64,000 nt of DNA, taken from positions 1,302,001 to 1,366,000 of the forward strand of contig ML978121.1 in NCBI GenBank assembly GCA_010015805.1, written 5' to 3'. The notes beneath the pieces are model-generated. The model did no database searches. It worked only from the letters and a program-made list of their open reading frames with translations, and was not told the origin of the DNA. This DNA is from Rhizodiscina lignyota. Taxonomy: Eukaryota; Ascomycota; Dothideomycetes; Aulographales; Rhizodiscinaceae. Numbering within the stretch: position 1 is the stretch's first letter; every line of letters starts with the position of its first letter. The position numbers and the translations under genes are program-made. Below are positions 1 to 11,198 of this stretch, one piece after another.

Positions 1-1460
1 ATTGTCTCCAACCCGGCATTTGGAATCGGCTTTGGCATCTGCGATTATGCTGGCGATATCCTACCGAAGACTTTTCAGGAAATCAACGATGCTTGGGCAG
101 ACCCTTGGCATCTCAATGTCGGATCACTTTCGTTGCAGGCTCTCACAAACAGAACATTCCCGTATCCGCTTAATGAGTCAACCAAAGATCAGGCCGTAGG
201 ATGGTGGTGGAATGGCGTCAACAATAGTTTTGCAGGTGTCCAGGACTTTATCTCTGCCGTCGAGGACGATTGCAGAGAGCTCATCTGTCACACGTCCAGA
301 AGTAGTATTGGTGACCCCGACATATCGGGTATTGGGGTAAGTTGAATCTCTGAGCCGGAGAGAGATAGTCGTCGATGCGCTGACCTATATACATTGTCTA
401 GATGCTCTGGGCAACTCTCGAGCTCATAGTTCTTGCCCTGTTATCTGCATTCCCCGCAATCCTGTACTGGTGTTCTCGTCGCAAGACTGAGAACAAGCCA
501 CAGACTTCCGAATCCTCAACTGAAAAGAATGCCGACCACAATGTTGACCGTGGAGATAATGAGGGTCCCATAGTCGCAATTCTTGACGACTTATTCCCCG
601 CCGTGATCGTTTTTACGTTCTCTGTTCTCCTCGCTGCAGTAGTGCTGCGCTTTCAGAACGAGCTTACGCTGATATTCGATCTCCTGATGGCCGAGATACT
701 GAGCCTCATCAGTAGCACAGCCATGGTCATGATAGCCTCGTCATGGGCCATCTCTTTCTGGGCCGAAGGGAGACTTCGATTCTTCACGACCGTGGGATTC
801 GTTGTGAATAGCCTCCTGACGATCACCCTTTTTGCCGCCGACTTTTGGTACCAAGACTCATCGTCCGCACTGGCATTAACTGGTTGGCCAATCGAGCGCC
901 GGTGCCTATATCAGATTATCGGAGACAATGATCCAAACAACCTGGGCGGGAAGAGAACGTCTCTCCCAGCTTGCTTTGCTCTCTGGTGTGCTGCATTGCT
1001 AGTGTGCCTACTACGTTTGTTTCTGATGCGGCAAAAGAAGATCGTGGGAGATGAGCGCAAGGAAAAGCGGCATCTAGCGACAGTTTACGCCCTGGGGTTG
1101 ATACAAATTGCGCTGACCCTCGCGGTTCTCATCTGGCTACAGGTACTCTTCTGGGTCACTTGGACGCAGATGAGAAAGAGCTTCGGCAAAGTCTTCATCA
1201 ATACCGAAGAGAGCTGGGGATTCGGCCAGTTTCTCGCCTTGGCCACTTGGCTTCCTTCAATTCTACAGCTCTTCGAAGAGGCGTGGAGTAAGTACTCGGG
1301 GAAATGTCGCAGGCGAGACGTGAGTGGCAGTACGAAGAGCATGCGAACAAGCAGATTGCCAGCACCTTGGACTGCGATTAGATCTGGAGACAAGGAGGAC
1401 TACAAGCCTCAACAACGCTATCAGCAGTCTAAGGCTAATGGTGGTGAGCATGGCGGATGA
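1..1460 (+). CDS. Multi-pass membrane protein, 5' end outside window
   Basis: The first exon is already open at base 1 and runs to 336, followed by an intron at 337-401 (GTAAGT donor, TCTAG acceptor) and a last exon at 402-1460. The visible product is 464 residues. The N-terminal part looks lumenal or extracellular, with NxS/T sites and several Trp and Cys residues. It is followed by about six hydrophobic segments: one directly after the splice junction, then others around positions 600-660, 680-760, 790-850, 970-1030 and 1090-1170. The C-terminal 70 residues are basic and hydrophilic and probably cytosolic. I do not recognise a named family. The architecture (lumenal domain plus a helical bundle) resembles uncharacterised fungal membrane proteins. 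The reading frame and splice sites are clear; the function is unknown. Confidence 0.75.
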
Positions 1461-2276
1461 AATGAAGTACTGCAGTAGGTGAATTGATGACCCTTTCATT
1501 ACTTTACCTGAATTATATGTGCAGCAGTCTTATGATTAAAGTCTTCGTTCTTTATGCGAGCGATTCCCCCGCGATATCACGGCCGAATGGCGAGGGAGAG
1601 TATCTAATAGTCGAGACCTGTTTCTCTGGCGGTGTCGAACGCCAGACAGTCAATTTGGGTTGAGGAAGGTCTTGATATTGTTCTGGTATAGCTGTTTCGG
1701 GGTCTGTATAAGCCAGATAATTATACTAAATCTGCAACTTTGTGCAATCAAAGTTTCACACACCTCCAAGCTTGAGCCGCTCCAGCTGCATGCAGAACAT
1801 TTCATGTAGGGGTATATGCGCGACAGCTGTGAAATCGTTTGCCTTGTCATCCCTAAAACTGGAAATCACTTGAGGTGAGATACTGCACATCATCGTCGGA
1901 TTTACGTTGGCATTACATCTACTCTGATCTGGCATCGCAAGTATATCGTGCCTGACAAGCACATACGACCTCTCTTCACATCCGCAGTGCTTCTGCCTCG
2001 AAGATCACTCCTCGCTCCCAACGTCCGTAAACCGTGCGAAAAAATTGGCCATCAGTACAATCGCCATCCCGCTTTTGTCATCATGCCCCATATCCATTCC
2101 CAAACATGGTCGTCCGTTAAGAAACCGTGCCAAAGTAGACATGAACCCAAACGCCGCGCCACCCACCCCAGATATCCAAACATGGAAGAAAGAAAAAAGG
2201 TGTGCTTCGAAAGGTAGAAGTATATGTACCGAAGAAACGAAATATCTCATCCCAGCAGAACTCAAAGCATCAAAGA
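1461..2276. other. Intergenic, convergent 3' regions
   Basis: This lies between two converging genes. A hydrophobic minus-strand open frame at 2005-2283 abuts the stop of the next gene but has no ATG and no recognisable domain. I see nothing else that can be supported. Confidence 0.5.
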
Positions 2277-3710
2277 TCAACACTCGTGGCCCGGCCGCGG
2301 TTGAGATGGTACCGATCCACCCATCGCCGCATGCCCAGCCTCGTCTCTGCTCACAAGCGGTGAGCTGACGGGAGTGCTCTCATCACTGACTATGCTCTCA
2401 TCGTCCGGGTCGTCAAATGGATTGTTCATTCCGTCTCCAAGAGGCGTTCCATGCGCATTTCCACCGCCCTCGAATGGATTTCGCATTCCATCCGCTACCC
2501 TGAAGTCCTCGTCTCTTAACTCGTAAGTGCTGAGTGTGCCCTCGCTTAGTGGCGCGAGCATCTGGCTGATGTTGTGAGGTGCGTTGGGTTGGCGGAGTGA
2601 TGTTTCCCGGCTGATTGGAGGTACGCTGCGGGGGCGGTAGGGTGGTGGAGGCTCATCTGAGCTGTTCATTGAGCGCGCATCGTAGGACATACGATTGCCT
2701 GCAACGCCCATGTTGTTCGTGTTCGATGTCATGGACATGGCATCGCTGGTATCGATACCGGTGAAGTAGGCGGAGCCCATGTTCGAGTTGAGGATGACGG
2801 GTTGGGCAGGCTCAGTAGCACCTACAGCAGTGTGTGATGCAGAAGTAGCTGGCGTAAGTGACGTCGTGGTACCAGTCGTAGTGGTAGCGAGACCAGAAGG
2901 CGCCAACATGAGCGGCTGGTTTGCACCTGCACATGTGTTCGACCCAGGAACAGTTGGCGTGTACTGCGGTAGTCCGTCTTCTGGCCCCCTGGTCATCTTC
3001 ATCTCTTGCGTCATGCCCGCTGCTTCTGCTGCACGTCTTGCCTTTCTCTTCCGCCGCCATACCATGAACGCTCCAAGTAATGCTGCGATGAGGACCAACG
3101 GGATAACAACAATGGCACCAATCGGCGGATGGGAGGCGTGGCTAGAGTTGGGGTCCGAATCAGGAGCGGCGGTCGGATCTTTCGAGAGGGGAGTCATTGA
3201 TGATGAGCTAGAGGCCGAAGTGGGTTTTGTGGAGTGAAGGCTCTCCGTCTCGGACCACATTGACATCTGTGTATTGAGAGAGCCAAATGATATCCCTTTC
3301 GACGACGAATAGGTGCTATCGGAGGAAGAGGAGGAGGTGCTGCTTGATGAAGATGCGGGAGAAGCCAACTGCTGCTTGTGGCTATCGATTGTGTGTAAAG
3401 CGGACGGAAGCGGGGTGGGAAAGCATATTCGAGTCGTCGACCCGGAAATCTTCACAAGCTTATCGCCGTTGATAAATGTCGATACTATGACGAGTACATC
3501 GATTACTCCGGGTAAATGCGACGGTGGTGCTGTGACTGGAGGTATGGAAGACGAAGGAGTAGGCGTCGGGGTGGTCGAACTGCTCGACGAGGAGTAAGAG
3601 CTATCATCGTCATCATCGGCTGAGGATGAGGCGTCGGCATCTGTGTCTGAGTCGTATTGTCCATCGCCGTAGTAGTCATCGTTGTCGCTGTCGCCGCTGC
3701 CGTTGCCCAT
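2277..3710 (-). CDS. Ser/Asp-rich single-pass membrane protein
   Basis: Single exon, 477 residues from the ATG at 3708-3710; the open frame extends further upstream but contains no earlier ATG. The N-terminal part is Gly, Asp and Ser rich, with long Ser runs and a Thr-Pro repeat. It resembles a heavily O-glycosylated stalk or a disordered acidic segment. A hydrophobic helix followed by an RRKRKARR stop-transfer cluster (about 3030-3110) gives one clear membrane span. The C-terminal 250 residues are polar, with PPPYRPRS and two NPF tripeptides, which can recruit EH-domain endocytic adaptors. The overall plan is like fungal wall-stress sensors (Mid2/WSC-like), but no WSC domain is visible. There is no convincing signal peptide at this start, so a missed upstream exon is possible. 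The function is inferred only from architecture. Confidence 0.6.
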   Translation of the reverse strand: MGNGSGDSDNDDYYGDGQYDSDTDADASSSADDDDDSSYSSSSSSTTPTPTPSSSIPPVTAPPSHLPGVIDVLVIVSTFINGDKLVKISGSTTRICFPTPLPSALHTIDSHKQQLASPASSSSSTSSSSSDSTYSSSKGISFGSLNTQMSMWSETESLHSTKPTSASSSSSMTPLSKDPTAAPDSDPNSSHASHPPIGAIVVIPLVLIAALLGAFMVWRRKRKARRAAEAAGMTQEMKMTRGPEDGLPQYTPTVPGSNTCAGANQPLMLAPSGLATTTTGTTTSLTPATSASHTAVGATEPAQPVILNSNMGSAYFTGIDTSDAMSMTSNTNNMGVAGNRMSYDARSMNSSDEPPPPYRPRSVPPISRETSLRQPNAPHNISQMLAPLSEGTLSTYELRDEDFRVADGMRNPFEGGGNAHGTPLGDGMNNPFDDPDDESIVSDESTPVSSPLVSRDEAGHAAMGGSVPSQPRPGHEC

Positions 3711-5220
3711 GGCGAAGGGGAGAGCAGGACTCGACTCTACTGGATTGTAGAAATCGATTCTTTGGCGTCTTGTAGTCCGTAAGTGTACTGTTTCGCTGGG
3801 GTTGACGCCCAGTAAATCCTTATCCAGTGCGTGCGAGAGGTGAAACGAAACAAACGAAGCAATCTCGCATGACGGCACCGCCTTCGGCTCTCTGTATCCG
3901 GCGGGAGTATGCTTTCTTCTGCGACGCTCGGAGATGGCAGCGAAGGCGAAACTGAACGAGTGTACGTGGTGGTCGAAGTCGGCGGTGATGTGTGAGAGCG
4001 GGATGGGAGTGGTGGGAGTGAGTGGAGTGAGCAGCGAGCGACAAGATGGGCTGAGCCAGACTGAGGTGCCCAGCGAAAAGTAGGGACGGGGAGATCGGCG
4101 CCGCTACTTCTTCCAAGGCCTGAGGGGGCTGTGTGCCGCGAGAAACAAGCACACGCAGCGCACCCTAGCAGAGCCTAGCAAAATCCCGGCGCGGCGGAGC
4201 GACTTCGATTGGCACCGAGCACGTTGTGTGCCCCAAACTGCCTAGCCTCCTCGACCAAAAATACCCGCCTACCGGATAAGTTCATGCCAGGAAGGGTACG
4301 GCCCGCTGATTACAGCATCTTTTCGCGGGCGACAAGCTAATCTTTTTGGAATTTGCGCAAAGTAGCTGTTGGTGCAGTCTGCTGGCATTGACCGTTGCGA
4401 GTGATGTCAGGTGTGCCGAGTCTGTGGGCGCCGACAATACGAGGCCATTGAGGCTCTGACGGTGCACGAAGTGGAAGCGGAATCAATCCAGTGCTCGAGC
4501 TGGGTGTGAGTAAGCGTGGTAAGGCCACAAACGTCGCACTGGCATCATTCTGCTCATAACAGACATGCCGCAGCTAGCGGCCGAAGTTGCGGACACCTGT
4601 AACTGTAAGGATGTCGAAACTCGCAGCCCCAGGAGATGTGCCGCCGTGGCTCTCAAGCTGATCACTCAATATCAAGATAAAGATGCGGTACTCTACTCAC
4701 CAGAAGTGTGCTACTCCAACGACGCTGGGCATGCCTATGTTAATTCACCATGTGTGGCTGTATACAACGTGGAACGATCATCTTGAAGAAAATTTCTTCC
4801 TATTTTAGACTGATTGTAATAGAGTGTGGTCAACTATTTCTCTGAGAGAAGTGGTGACTACACTATGTCCAGGTCGATTGTAGAATTCCGATTCACCATA
4901 TTCCATCGCAGACTCATCGTACTCCTCATTCACCATTTTGGTTGCAGCCTCGTTGGCTCAGTCGAAAAGAAAAGAAGAAAGTAGTAAAGACTTGGCCTTT
5001 TTGTCACCAACGGTGTGGTGCAAGAAAAAGACACAAACAATCAATGCCCGTAGTGCAAAGCGGGCTCCAGTACTAATGCCCAAAAGGATCGTCTCCAGAA
5101 TGCCATGAAGGAGACGAGAAGTAGCCACCTGCCAAAATAAGAGGTAATATCGTGTTCCAATATAGTTGCATGTGATGATGATGATGATGTCTTACCAAAG
5201 CCAGTCACTTCCCCTCACCC
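3711..5220. other. Intergenic, 1.5 kb
   Basis: This contains the promoter of the Ser/Asp-rich gene (right side of its start) and the 3' flank of the splicing-factor gene. A short GAT microsatellite of five units lies at about 5174-5189. Open frames on both strands here lack family features and do not splice into the neighbours. I see no further gene. Confidence 0.5.
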
Positions 5221-7129
5221 TCAAAGAGCCTTGGAGCGGCTGAAGAGAGAAGAGTATACCGCGTCAACGACAGGAGCAGCAGAGACCATCCTTCCGGCGA
5301 AGTAGCGGCCGTTGAGACCCTGGATAGCCTTCTCGCCACCCTCGATCTTGCGGAACTTGATGTAGACATCGCCGTTTCGGTTCGGGTCGAGAGCCACGTG
5401 AACAACCTCGCCGTACGTCCTCTCGCATTCTTCCTTGATCTCGTCCTCGAGATCCTTCATCCAGTTATCGCCTGTCTCTCTGCTGTGCTGTTAGCATTTG
5501 CTCCAGATGTAGAAAGGGGTTGAGCTTACGCGGCAGGGTCGAACACGCCGCGAAGAACGATCGAACGACTGGCCTGTGGCATGTTACTCAGAATAGCCCT
5601 TGCCTCTGCTCTAGGCTGCGGCCTGTTAGCCTGGTCGTTGGAAGGAGTTGCGTCATCTTCACGAGCAAGCCTCCTCATAAGCACATCCCTAGAGAAGTTA
5701 TTGAAGTTGACGCCGCTAACGTCGGTATCATCCAGGGCACTGGCGCCGCCTTGCGTCTTGTCGGTGTCACGGCCTCCAGCACGATCAAAGTTCGTAGAGC
5801 CGCCAGCATGGGCGCCACGGCCACCGGAGCCAGAGAAGGCAGAGCCCTGGTACGGTTGGCCATTGGGGGCCTGACTGCCAGGGCCGAATCGCTGGAGGAG
5901 GTTCTGCGTAGACGCGTCGGTAAACTTGTCGTTGCCAAGACCTACACGAATTGGGCGACCAGCAAGATCGAAGCCATTCATCTTCTCAAGAGCATCCTTG
6001 GCCTCGGGCGCATTGTAGAACCTGGAGGAGCGTCAGACTCGCATTTACACTATCATGGGTTGAACTTACTGAACGAAACCGTAACCGCGACTGCGGCCAC
6101 CCTCCTCCTTCTGAAGCTGCACGAACTGAAGCTCTCCGAAAGGCGAGAAGACGTTGTGAAGATCCTGCTCGGTGATGCTGAAGTGGATGTTGCCGACATA
6201 CAGACGGTGGAAGGGCACGCCAGCGTTCGCGCTAGATGTACCTTCCGTGGTGCGAGCCTGACGATTCTTCTCCGCCTCAGTCAGCTGAGCTATGATTGGG
6301 ATGCCTAGAAGTTTCTGCCCAGTAAGCTGGATAGCGGCGGCGACAGACTCTTCGTTCTTGAACTCGACATATCCGACACTATAGCTAAGTGAGTATCTGT
6401 TTGAAGTCCAGAGGTGGAAATGACTCACCCCTTTGAGCGACCGCTGACACGGTCCTTGACGATCTGCGCCTCTTTGACTGGTCCAACTTTCGAGAAGAAG
6501 GCGACGAGCTCCTTTGAGCGGAGACGGGCTGCTAGCTGCTGGACGAAGACAGTGCGCTTGTCCCTCTCATCTTCTGTCAGCGGTGGGGTCTTGGACTTGC
6601 TTCTTGGAGGCGGGCTCGATCTACGATCACGACGACGGTCGCGGCGATCATCGAACTTCTCGTTCTTGCGTCCATTCCGGTCTCGCTCGCGGAACCTGTC
6701 ACGATCCGGTCCGCGCTCGTCGCGTCCCGCGGGACGATAGTATCTATCACCGTCAGGAGACCTAGACCTCGTCCTTGGGCGTCCACCTCCACGATAGTAG
6801 TCGCCGGCCGCTTGTTCGTGATTGTCAGAGTGACGGCCTTGACGAGGATGACGACGATCAAGGTCAGGGCTTCCGGAACGCTTCCTGCTGCTCTTTAAGC
6901 TTCCCGCAACGCTCCCTTCTTCCATCAGATCATCTCCGTCGCCATCGCGCTCACGGTCGGAGCGCTTCCGATCGCGGTTCCTGTCACGACTACCATCACG
7001 GCCACGACCGCGCTCGCCACGGTCGGACTTGTCGCTCTTGTGGTGGTCATTACGCTCTTCGCGATCCTTGGCGGGGGTCTTGGCTTGTGCCGCAGAGTCG
7101 AGAAGTGCCTCGACGTCGATACCTGACAT
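5221..7129 (-). CDS. RBM39/CC1-like RNA splicing factor with RS domain and three RRMs
   Basis: Four exons: 7129-6429, 6378-6070, 6021-5530 and 5479-5221, totalling 586 residues. Introns have GTGAGT, GTAAGT and GTAAGC donors. Residues 1-170 are an Arg/Asp/Ser-rich RS-like domain. RRM1 starts near residue 192 (RNP2-like TVFVQQL, RNP1-like VGYVEF). RRM2 starts near residue 292 (LYVGNI, GYGFVQ). The last exon, from residue 501, carries the UHM-like third RRM (VYIKF). This domain order is that of CC1/RBM39 and S. pombe Rsd1, nuclear factors that link U2AF-type recognition to 3' splice site choice. The chosen start ([10 protein letters not shown]) is the family-like one; an in-frame ATG 17 codons upstream would only add a Ser/Thr/Asn tail. 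Identification is firm; the specific pre-mRNA targets are unknown. Confidence 0.9.
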
Positions 7130-7695
7130 GTTTGTGTTGGTGGCTGCTGAAGAGTGGTTGTAAGTTAAGGAAGTTTTCACTTGACGCGCAGTCAGAAGAT
7201 CGGGATCGTGTTAATGTGTGTGAGCGTCTCGAACCCTTGTAATTGGAGCCTGGCGCGCTCTGTGCGCGAGAGTAGTTGGAGTTTCAGACCTAAAAGCAAA
7301 GCACAGAAGAATGCTACGTGATCCGCAGCTTGACGGGTGTTGTGTTTGGTGAGGAGAGAAGGGAAGGAAGGAAGGGAGCGAAGCTTCGTGAGAAATAAAC
7401 TCATCGTGCCAAGACTCTTGCCGGGCCGAGGTTTACCCGGTGATTTTGACAGCCTTAAGGCTAGCACGTGGGACGTGCACGTGGCATGGCTGGCCCCAGC
7501 TCCTGAGCTGTCACTAGGTATCAAAGATACTCGAGCACTCATCGAGCCGATAATCGTGGCAAGAGGCGTGTAGTTTCTTCGAGGGCTAGTACGCGGTTTT
7601 GAAGTTGGAGAGAGTAAAGATTCATTTATTGCCACGCTTTAGACATTATTCTATTGGGTATAATACAAGACAATTGGTGTGCCAGGGGTGCACAA
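7130..7695. other. Intergenic between tandem minus-strand genes
   Basis: This holds the promoter of the splicing-factor gene, including a pair of CACGTG boxes described separately, and the 3' flank of the fatty acid hydroxylase gene. The 147-residue minus-strand frame in it has no family features. Confidence 0.5.
7465..7483. promoter_or_regulatory. Two CACGTG E-boxes
   Basis: CACGTG occurs at 7465-7470 and again at 7478-7483, with start points 13 nt apart and a related ACGTG core between them. Perfect palindromic E-boxes are binding sites of bHLH factors such as Cbf1-type proteins. They lie about 340 nt upstream of the splicing-factor start codon, a plausible upstream activating position. 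Binding is inferred from the motif only. Confidence 0.4.
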
Positions 7696-8988
7696 CTAAG
7701 AAGTCTTGATGACCTTTGGAGGCGGCAACTGCAGCTCAGTCCCAAAAACCTGGTCCCAGAATCTGCTGGTCACACCAAAACCATTCTCGAAATCTGCAAA
7801 GTGGTGTTGCAGATGGTATTTCTTTAATTGGCGATAGTAGAGCGGAAGGCTTGTTCAGGTCAGCACCTGCAGTAGCAAAGAGGGTACGTATGAATGGTAT
7901 GACATACTTGCGATGATGAAGGAAGTAATGGGTCAGATCATAGCAGATGTAGCCGAAGATGCCGCCGCAGTACACAGCCGTGGCAGCATTCCAGTCATAG
8001 AAGAATACAGCATGGGCTAGCTTCCAGAATGGCACTGCTAGCACAAGGAACATGGCAGGAGGCATGACAAGTCTGTACTTGTCCATTGGCAGGTAATGGT
8101 GGATGCCATGAAGGAGGAAATGCAACGTGATCCCGACACGATTATCAGGGAGATAACTGCGTGGTCGTTAGCGGAATGAATGCAGGTGAACTTGGGGACA
8201 GACCTGTCGAGATGAAATAAACATCGGTGAAGACCATATTCCACGATGGTCCAGAGGCAGAGTCCAGTAATCCAGTAGGCAACCAACGCCGGAATTGAAA
8301 GGCCTTGTCCAGCAAGCCATGTCCCATACGCCACGCATGGAAGCCACAGAATTGGTACCATCCACCACGGAGTCAAGCTGAACGGCTCAAGGAAGTTCCC
8401 AAAAAGTGGCGCAGATTGTCCTCCTTTGTAATGTCGCGGTCTGTGAACCTGTTCAAGATAGAACTCCTTGCTGAAGCCACCAAACCACATCTGAGGAAAC
8501 AGAGGCTTGCTCAAATCCAAGAACTTGTGTTCCCGATAATCCGTAGTGGGATCTGTCTCTTTCGAAAGGTCGTCCTCTGATGCCATCCCTGTTGTAGCAT
8601 ACACCGCCGTGCCATTCAGTCCTTCTGTTGTCCCGTTTGCCTTGAGCTCGTTCATGCCATCTTTGTTCGGAGGTAGTGGGACGATTGAATCGGGGTGGTT
8701 GCTGTTCGTGGCAGCGTCTATGATTGGCTCCGTAGCAACATAGCCCACCAAATGCTCGTCCAATATCTCGTATGCCGCCTCAGAGTGTGCATGAGAGATC
8801 TCGTCGCGCATTATTTCGGACACGTCCTTGCCGCCATATTCGAGAATGAGATCCCCTCCGCCAGGATGGTCCTCAAGGAACTCTGTGATATCGAAAACCT
8901 TTGCACCGACCGTCACGTAGCAAGACTGTGCGGTTTTTCTCGATTCAACGTCCGCTCGTAGGATTGTGGGTAACTTGGCCGTCGCCAT
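7696..8988 (-). CDS. SCS7: Fatty acid (sphingolipid) 2-hydroxylase, cytochrome b5 fused
   Basis: Three exons: 8988-8204, 8156-7908 and 7849-7696, giving 395 residues. The N-terminal cytochrome b5 domain has the heme-ligand HPGG at residues 41-44 and a second His pair near 66-68. A polar linker follows. The C-terminal fatty acid hydroxylase domain has membrane helices and the His clusters expected for the di-iron centre: HRCLFH, HFLLHGIHH, HYFLHH and YHLQHH. Family members 2-hydroxylate the very-long-chain acyl group of ceramide in the ER, using electrons from the fused b5 domain. Length and domain order match yeast Scs7. The last intron must be removed to recover the final His box: without it the frame reads into an unrelated tail. 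Very high certainty of identity. Confidence 0.95.
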
Positions 8989-10300
8989 GATACTGTTGGT
9001 TGTCGACTTTTAGTCCAGAGGAGGTTAAAGAGTCAGGAACACCACCACGATTTTCGAAGGAGACCACTGCGTTGCCAAAGGAAAGGTAAGTAAGAGACTT
9101 TGTTGCAAACATAGGAACGCGCAGATATTAAATTACATGCGGTCGATCTCCTGACAAAAGTGGCGAGGGAAGGCGGAACTCCCGGGCGTTGGCCGGAACG
9201 CCGGGGTCCTGTGCTGGGAACGTCGTCTCATCCTCTCATCACGCCACGAGTGCTTCTTACGCAATGAATAGCCCATTTTATCACACAAAGGGGTCTGTAT
9301 GCGTTGAAAGGGGCCTCTATAGATCCCCATTCAAGAGATTGTACCTTTAAGTGTGCATTCCTGACCAGCTTCGTTAACTAACAGGGTCTTCCTGTTCTAA
9401 AGTGCCTCCATGAAATATCTTGTCTGAGCCTGGAATTTAGTCTTTACCAAAGTAATCTATGACTTTGATATGCCCATAGCAGGGCATTATTGTGCCCTAT
9501 TACAAGCAGGTCGAATCTCGTCTTGTGTGCCGTCTTATCACTTATAACCATCTGATCGTACTTGCTTTCAGCGTGCTCTTTATTTTCTTTATCACTCTCC
9601 GATTGGCATCTAGCTAGTTTCAATGTATCTTACTTTGCAAGAATATTTGGTACTTGAATCACACTGATATGCTGCGATGCCAGCAACCGGCAGTCAAGAA
9701 GAGCGGTGGCAAGATCAGACGGAATGCCAAATCTGCCATGGAACGAATGAGGAAAGTTTCTGAAGGGCAAAAGGTTACATCTCAGAGAGAAGTACAGCAA
9801 GAGAAGCCCTCGTCGTCCAGCCTCGCTTGCCACCTCAGGATGCTCAGACACATTGCTCGACAGTATACATCAAATCACTTCAAATTCGCTCCTTGATGCA
9901 GGTTTGCTCTGTAGAGACGAAAACATATCTCACATAACAGCCGGTTACTCTAAACTACGTACTCTTCTATTACATGGTTGCTTACATTGCGTTATGACAG
10001 TCTTTGTATCCCCCGGCCTTGCGAAACAACAGCGCCAAGCTTCATACGAGTGATGGTCACCCTCCCGCCGCCTACTCCCATCACCCACAAAAGTCTTTTG
10101 GCGTGCTGAATATAAAATCGAACGTCCTGCCTCGGATTGAACCTTCCTTCAATCACAACACAAAACACTCGCGGACTCTCTCTTTCATTCTCCCTTGCGC
10201 GACTTTTCATCTCGACATCGTGAGTGTTCTCCTGCACTGCTTTAGTTACAAATTAACTAGAACTAACAGTCACCTTCTACCACCGCAATCTCCTTCAAAA
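8989..10300. other. Intergenic, 1.3 kb
   Basis: A divergent region between the hydroxylase (minus) and a small plus-strand gene. It is A/T-rich around 9400-9620. A TATAAA sequence at 10111-10116 and a probable 5' UTR intron at 10220-10269 belong to the small gene. No other gene is supported. Confidence 0.5.
10111..10116 (+). promoter_or_regulatory. TATA box of small gene
   Basis: TATAAA lies 190 nt upstream of the ATG at 10301, and about 140 nt upstream once the probable leader intron is removed. This fits a fungal core promoter. Motif evidence only. Confidence 0.4.
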
Positions 10301-10582
10301 ATGTCCTCCACCAAGAGGGAGCACTCTCCCACGCCCGCAGGCGACCAGAACACGCCAGCCGACCACGCCCCCACCGAGATGCACTGCACCGACGCAGACG
10401 GCGCGAAAGTTGTCGAGACGGAGAACCATGCGGATGCCATGACCACTAAGGACGACCGCGGAGACTCATACATTGGCGTCTTGGAGCAAGAGCAAGACAA
10501 CAACGTGAACATGAAGTGGGGTTTCTGTGTCATCTGCGACTACATCGACACGAAGCACAAGCAGCAGCACAAGCCGGCGTGA
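10301..10582 (+). CDS. Small hydrophilic protein, 93 aa, unknown
   Basis: An uninterrupted 93-codon frame with a clean AAAAATG context. It is preceded by a well-formed 5' UTR intron at 10220-10269 (GTGAGT donor, ACTAAC branch, CAG acceptor) and a TATA box, so it is probably a transcribed gene despite its size. The product is rich in Asp, Glu, Thr and His, with no signal peptide or membrane span. Its C-terminus has a CVIC pair followed by HKQQH, a possible metal site. I recognise no family. It could be a stress-induced disordered protein; that is a guess from composition. Confidence 0.5.
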   Translation: MSSTKREHSPTPAGDQNTPADHAPTEMHCTDADGAKVVETENHADAMTTKDDRGDSYIGVLEQEQDNNVNMKWGFCVICDYIDTKHKQQHKPA

Positions 10583-11198
10583 CGTCTCTTTTCTGACGGT
10601 AAATGGTGTTTCTCCTCTGTACCTAGCCAAGAGCACATAAACAGTCTGACCAGTGCGAAGTAGCCTGGTGGGTAACAATCGAAAGGACGTTGAAGAGGCA
10701 TTCTTGGAGCCCGAATCTACCATCATTACGTGCCTAGCAGTGATGGAAGAACACTTTCATGCTTATTTGCCTTGTTAATTCTCGTGTTTGTGGGTGGTAA
10801 CCCGCAATTTTTGATATGTACAACGCGAGTCGAGCGCTAGTCCTGATGTAGTAGTGCTGATGTCTACATGTATTTTCGCTGAGCTCAGAGCCCGAGAGCA
10901 TCACCTTCGAAGTGATAATGGTGAAGCCCAAGCACAGCTTCATCAAGCATACGCCGCTGATAGAAGAACGATGTGCTTTAGCTTGACGTTACATTTCCCC
11001 CCTATAAAGGCAGAAGAACGCTAGCATCGTAGCGAACCCAGTTTATGCTCAACTCCCAAGACTGCAATGACAAAGGAAGGCCAGTGACATCAGAACTCAT
11101 CACAATCACATGGCAGGCAGTGGTGGAAGAATGGTTTTCTATGGGTATCAACTTGTCATTTGTAGTTGACTGCCAGTCGGCGTAGCGATTCTAGTCTC
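10583..11198. other. Intergenic, convergent
   Basis: The 3' flanks of the small gene and of the acid phosphatase. No ORF or RNA signal seen. Confidence 0.5.

Noticed and set aside
2005-2283. 92-codon hydrophobic minus-strand frame directly after the Ser/Asp-rich gene
   Set aside because: It has no ATG at its start, overlaps the stop of the upstream gene and shows no recognisable family; more likely 3' flank.
7192-7635. 147-codon minus-strand frame upstream of the splicing factor
   Set aside because: Basic, low-information composition and no domain; it overlaps the promoter with paired E-boxes.
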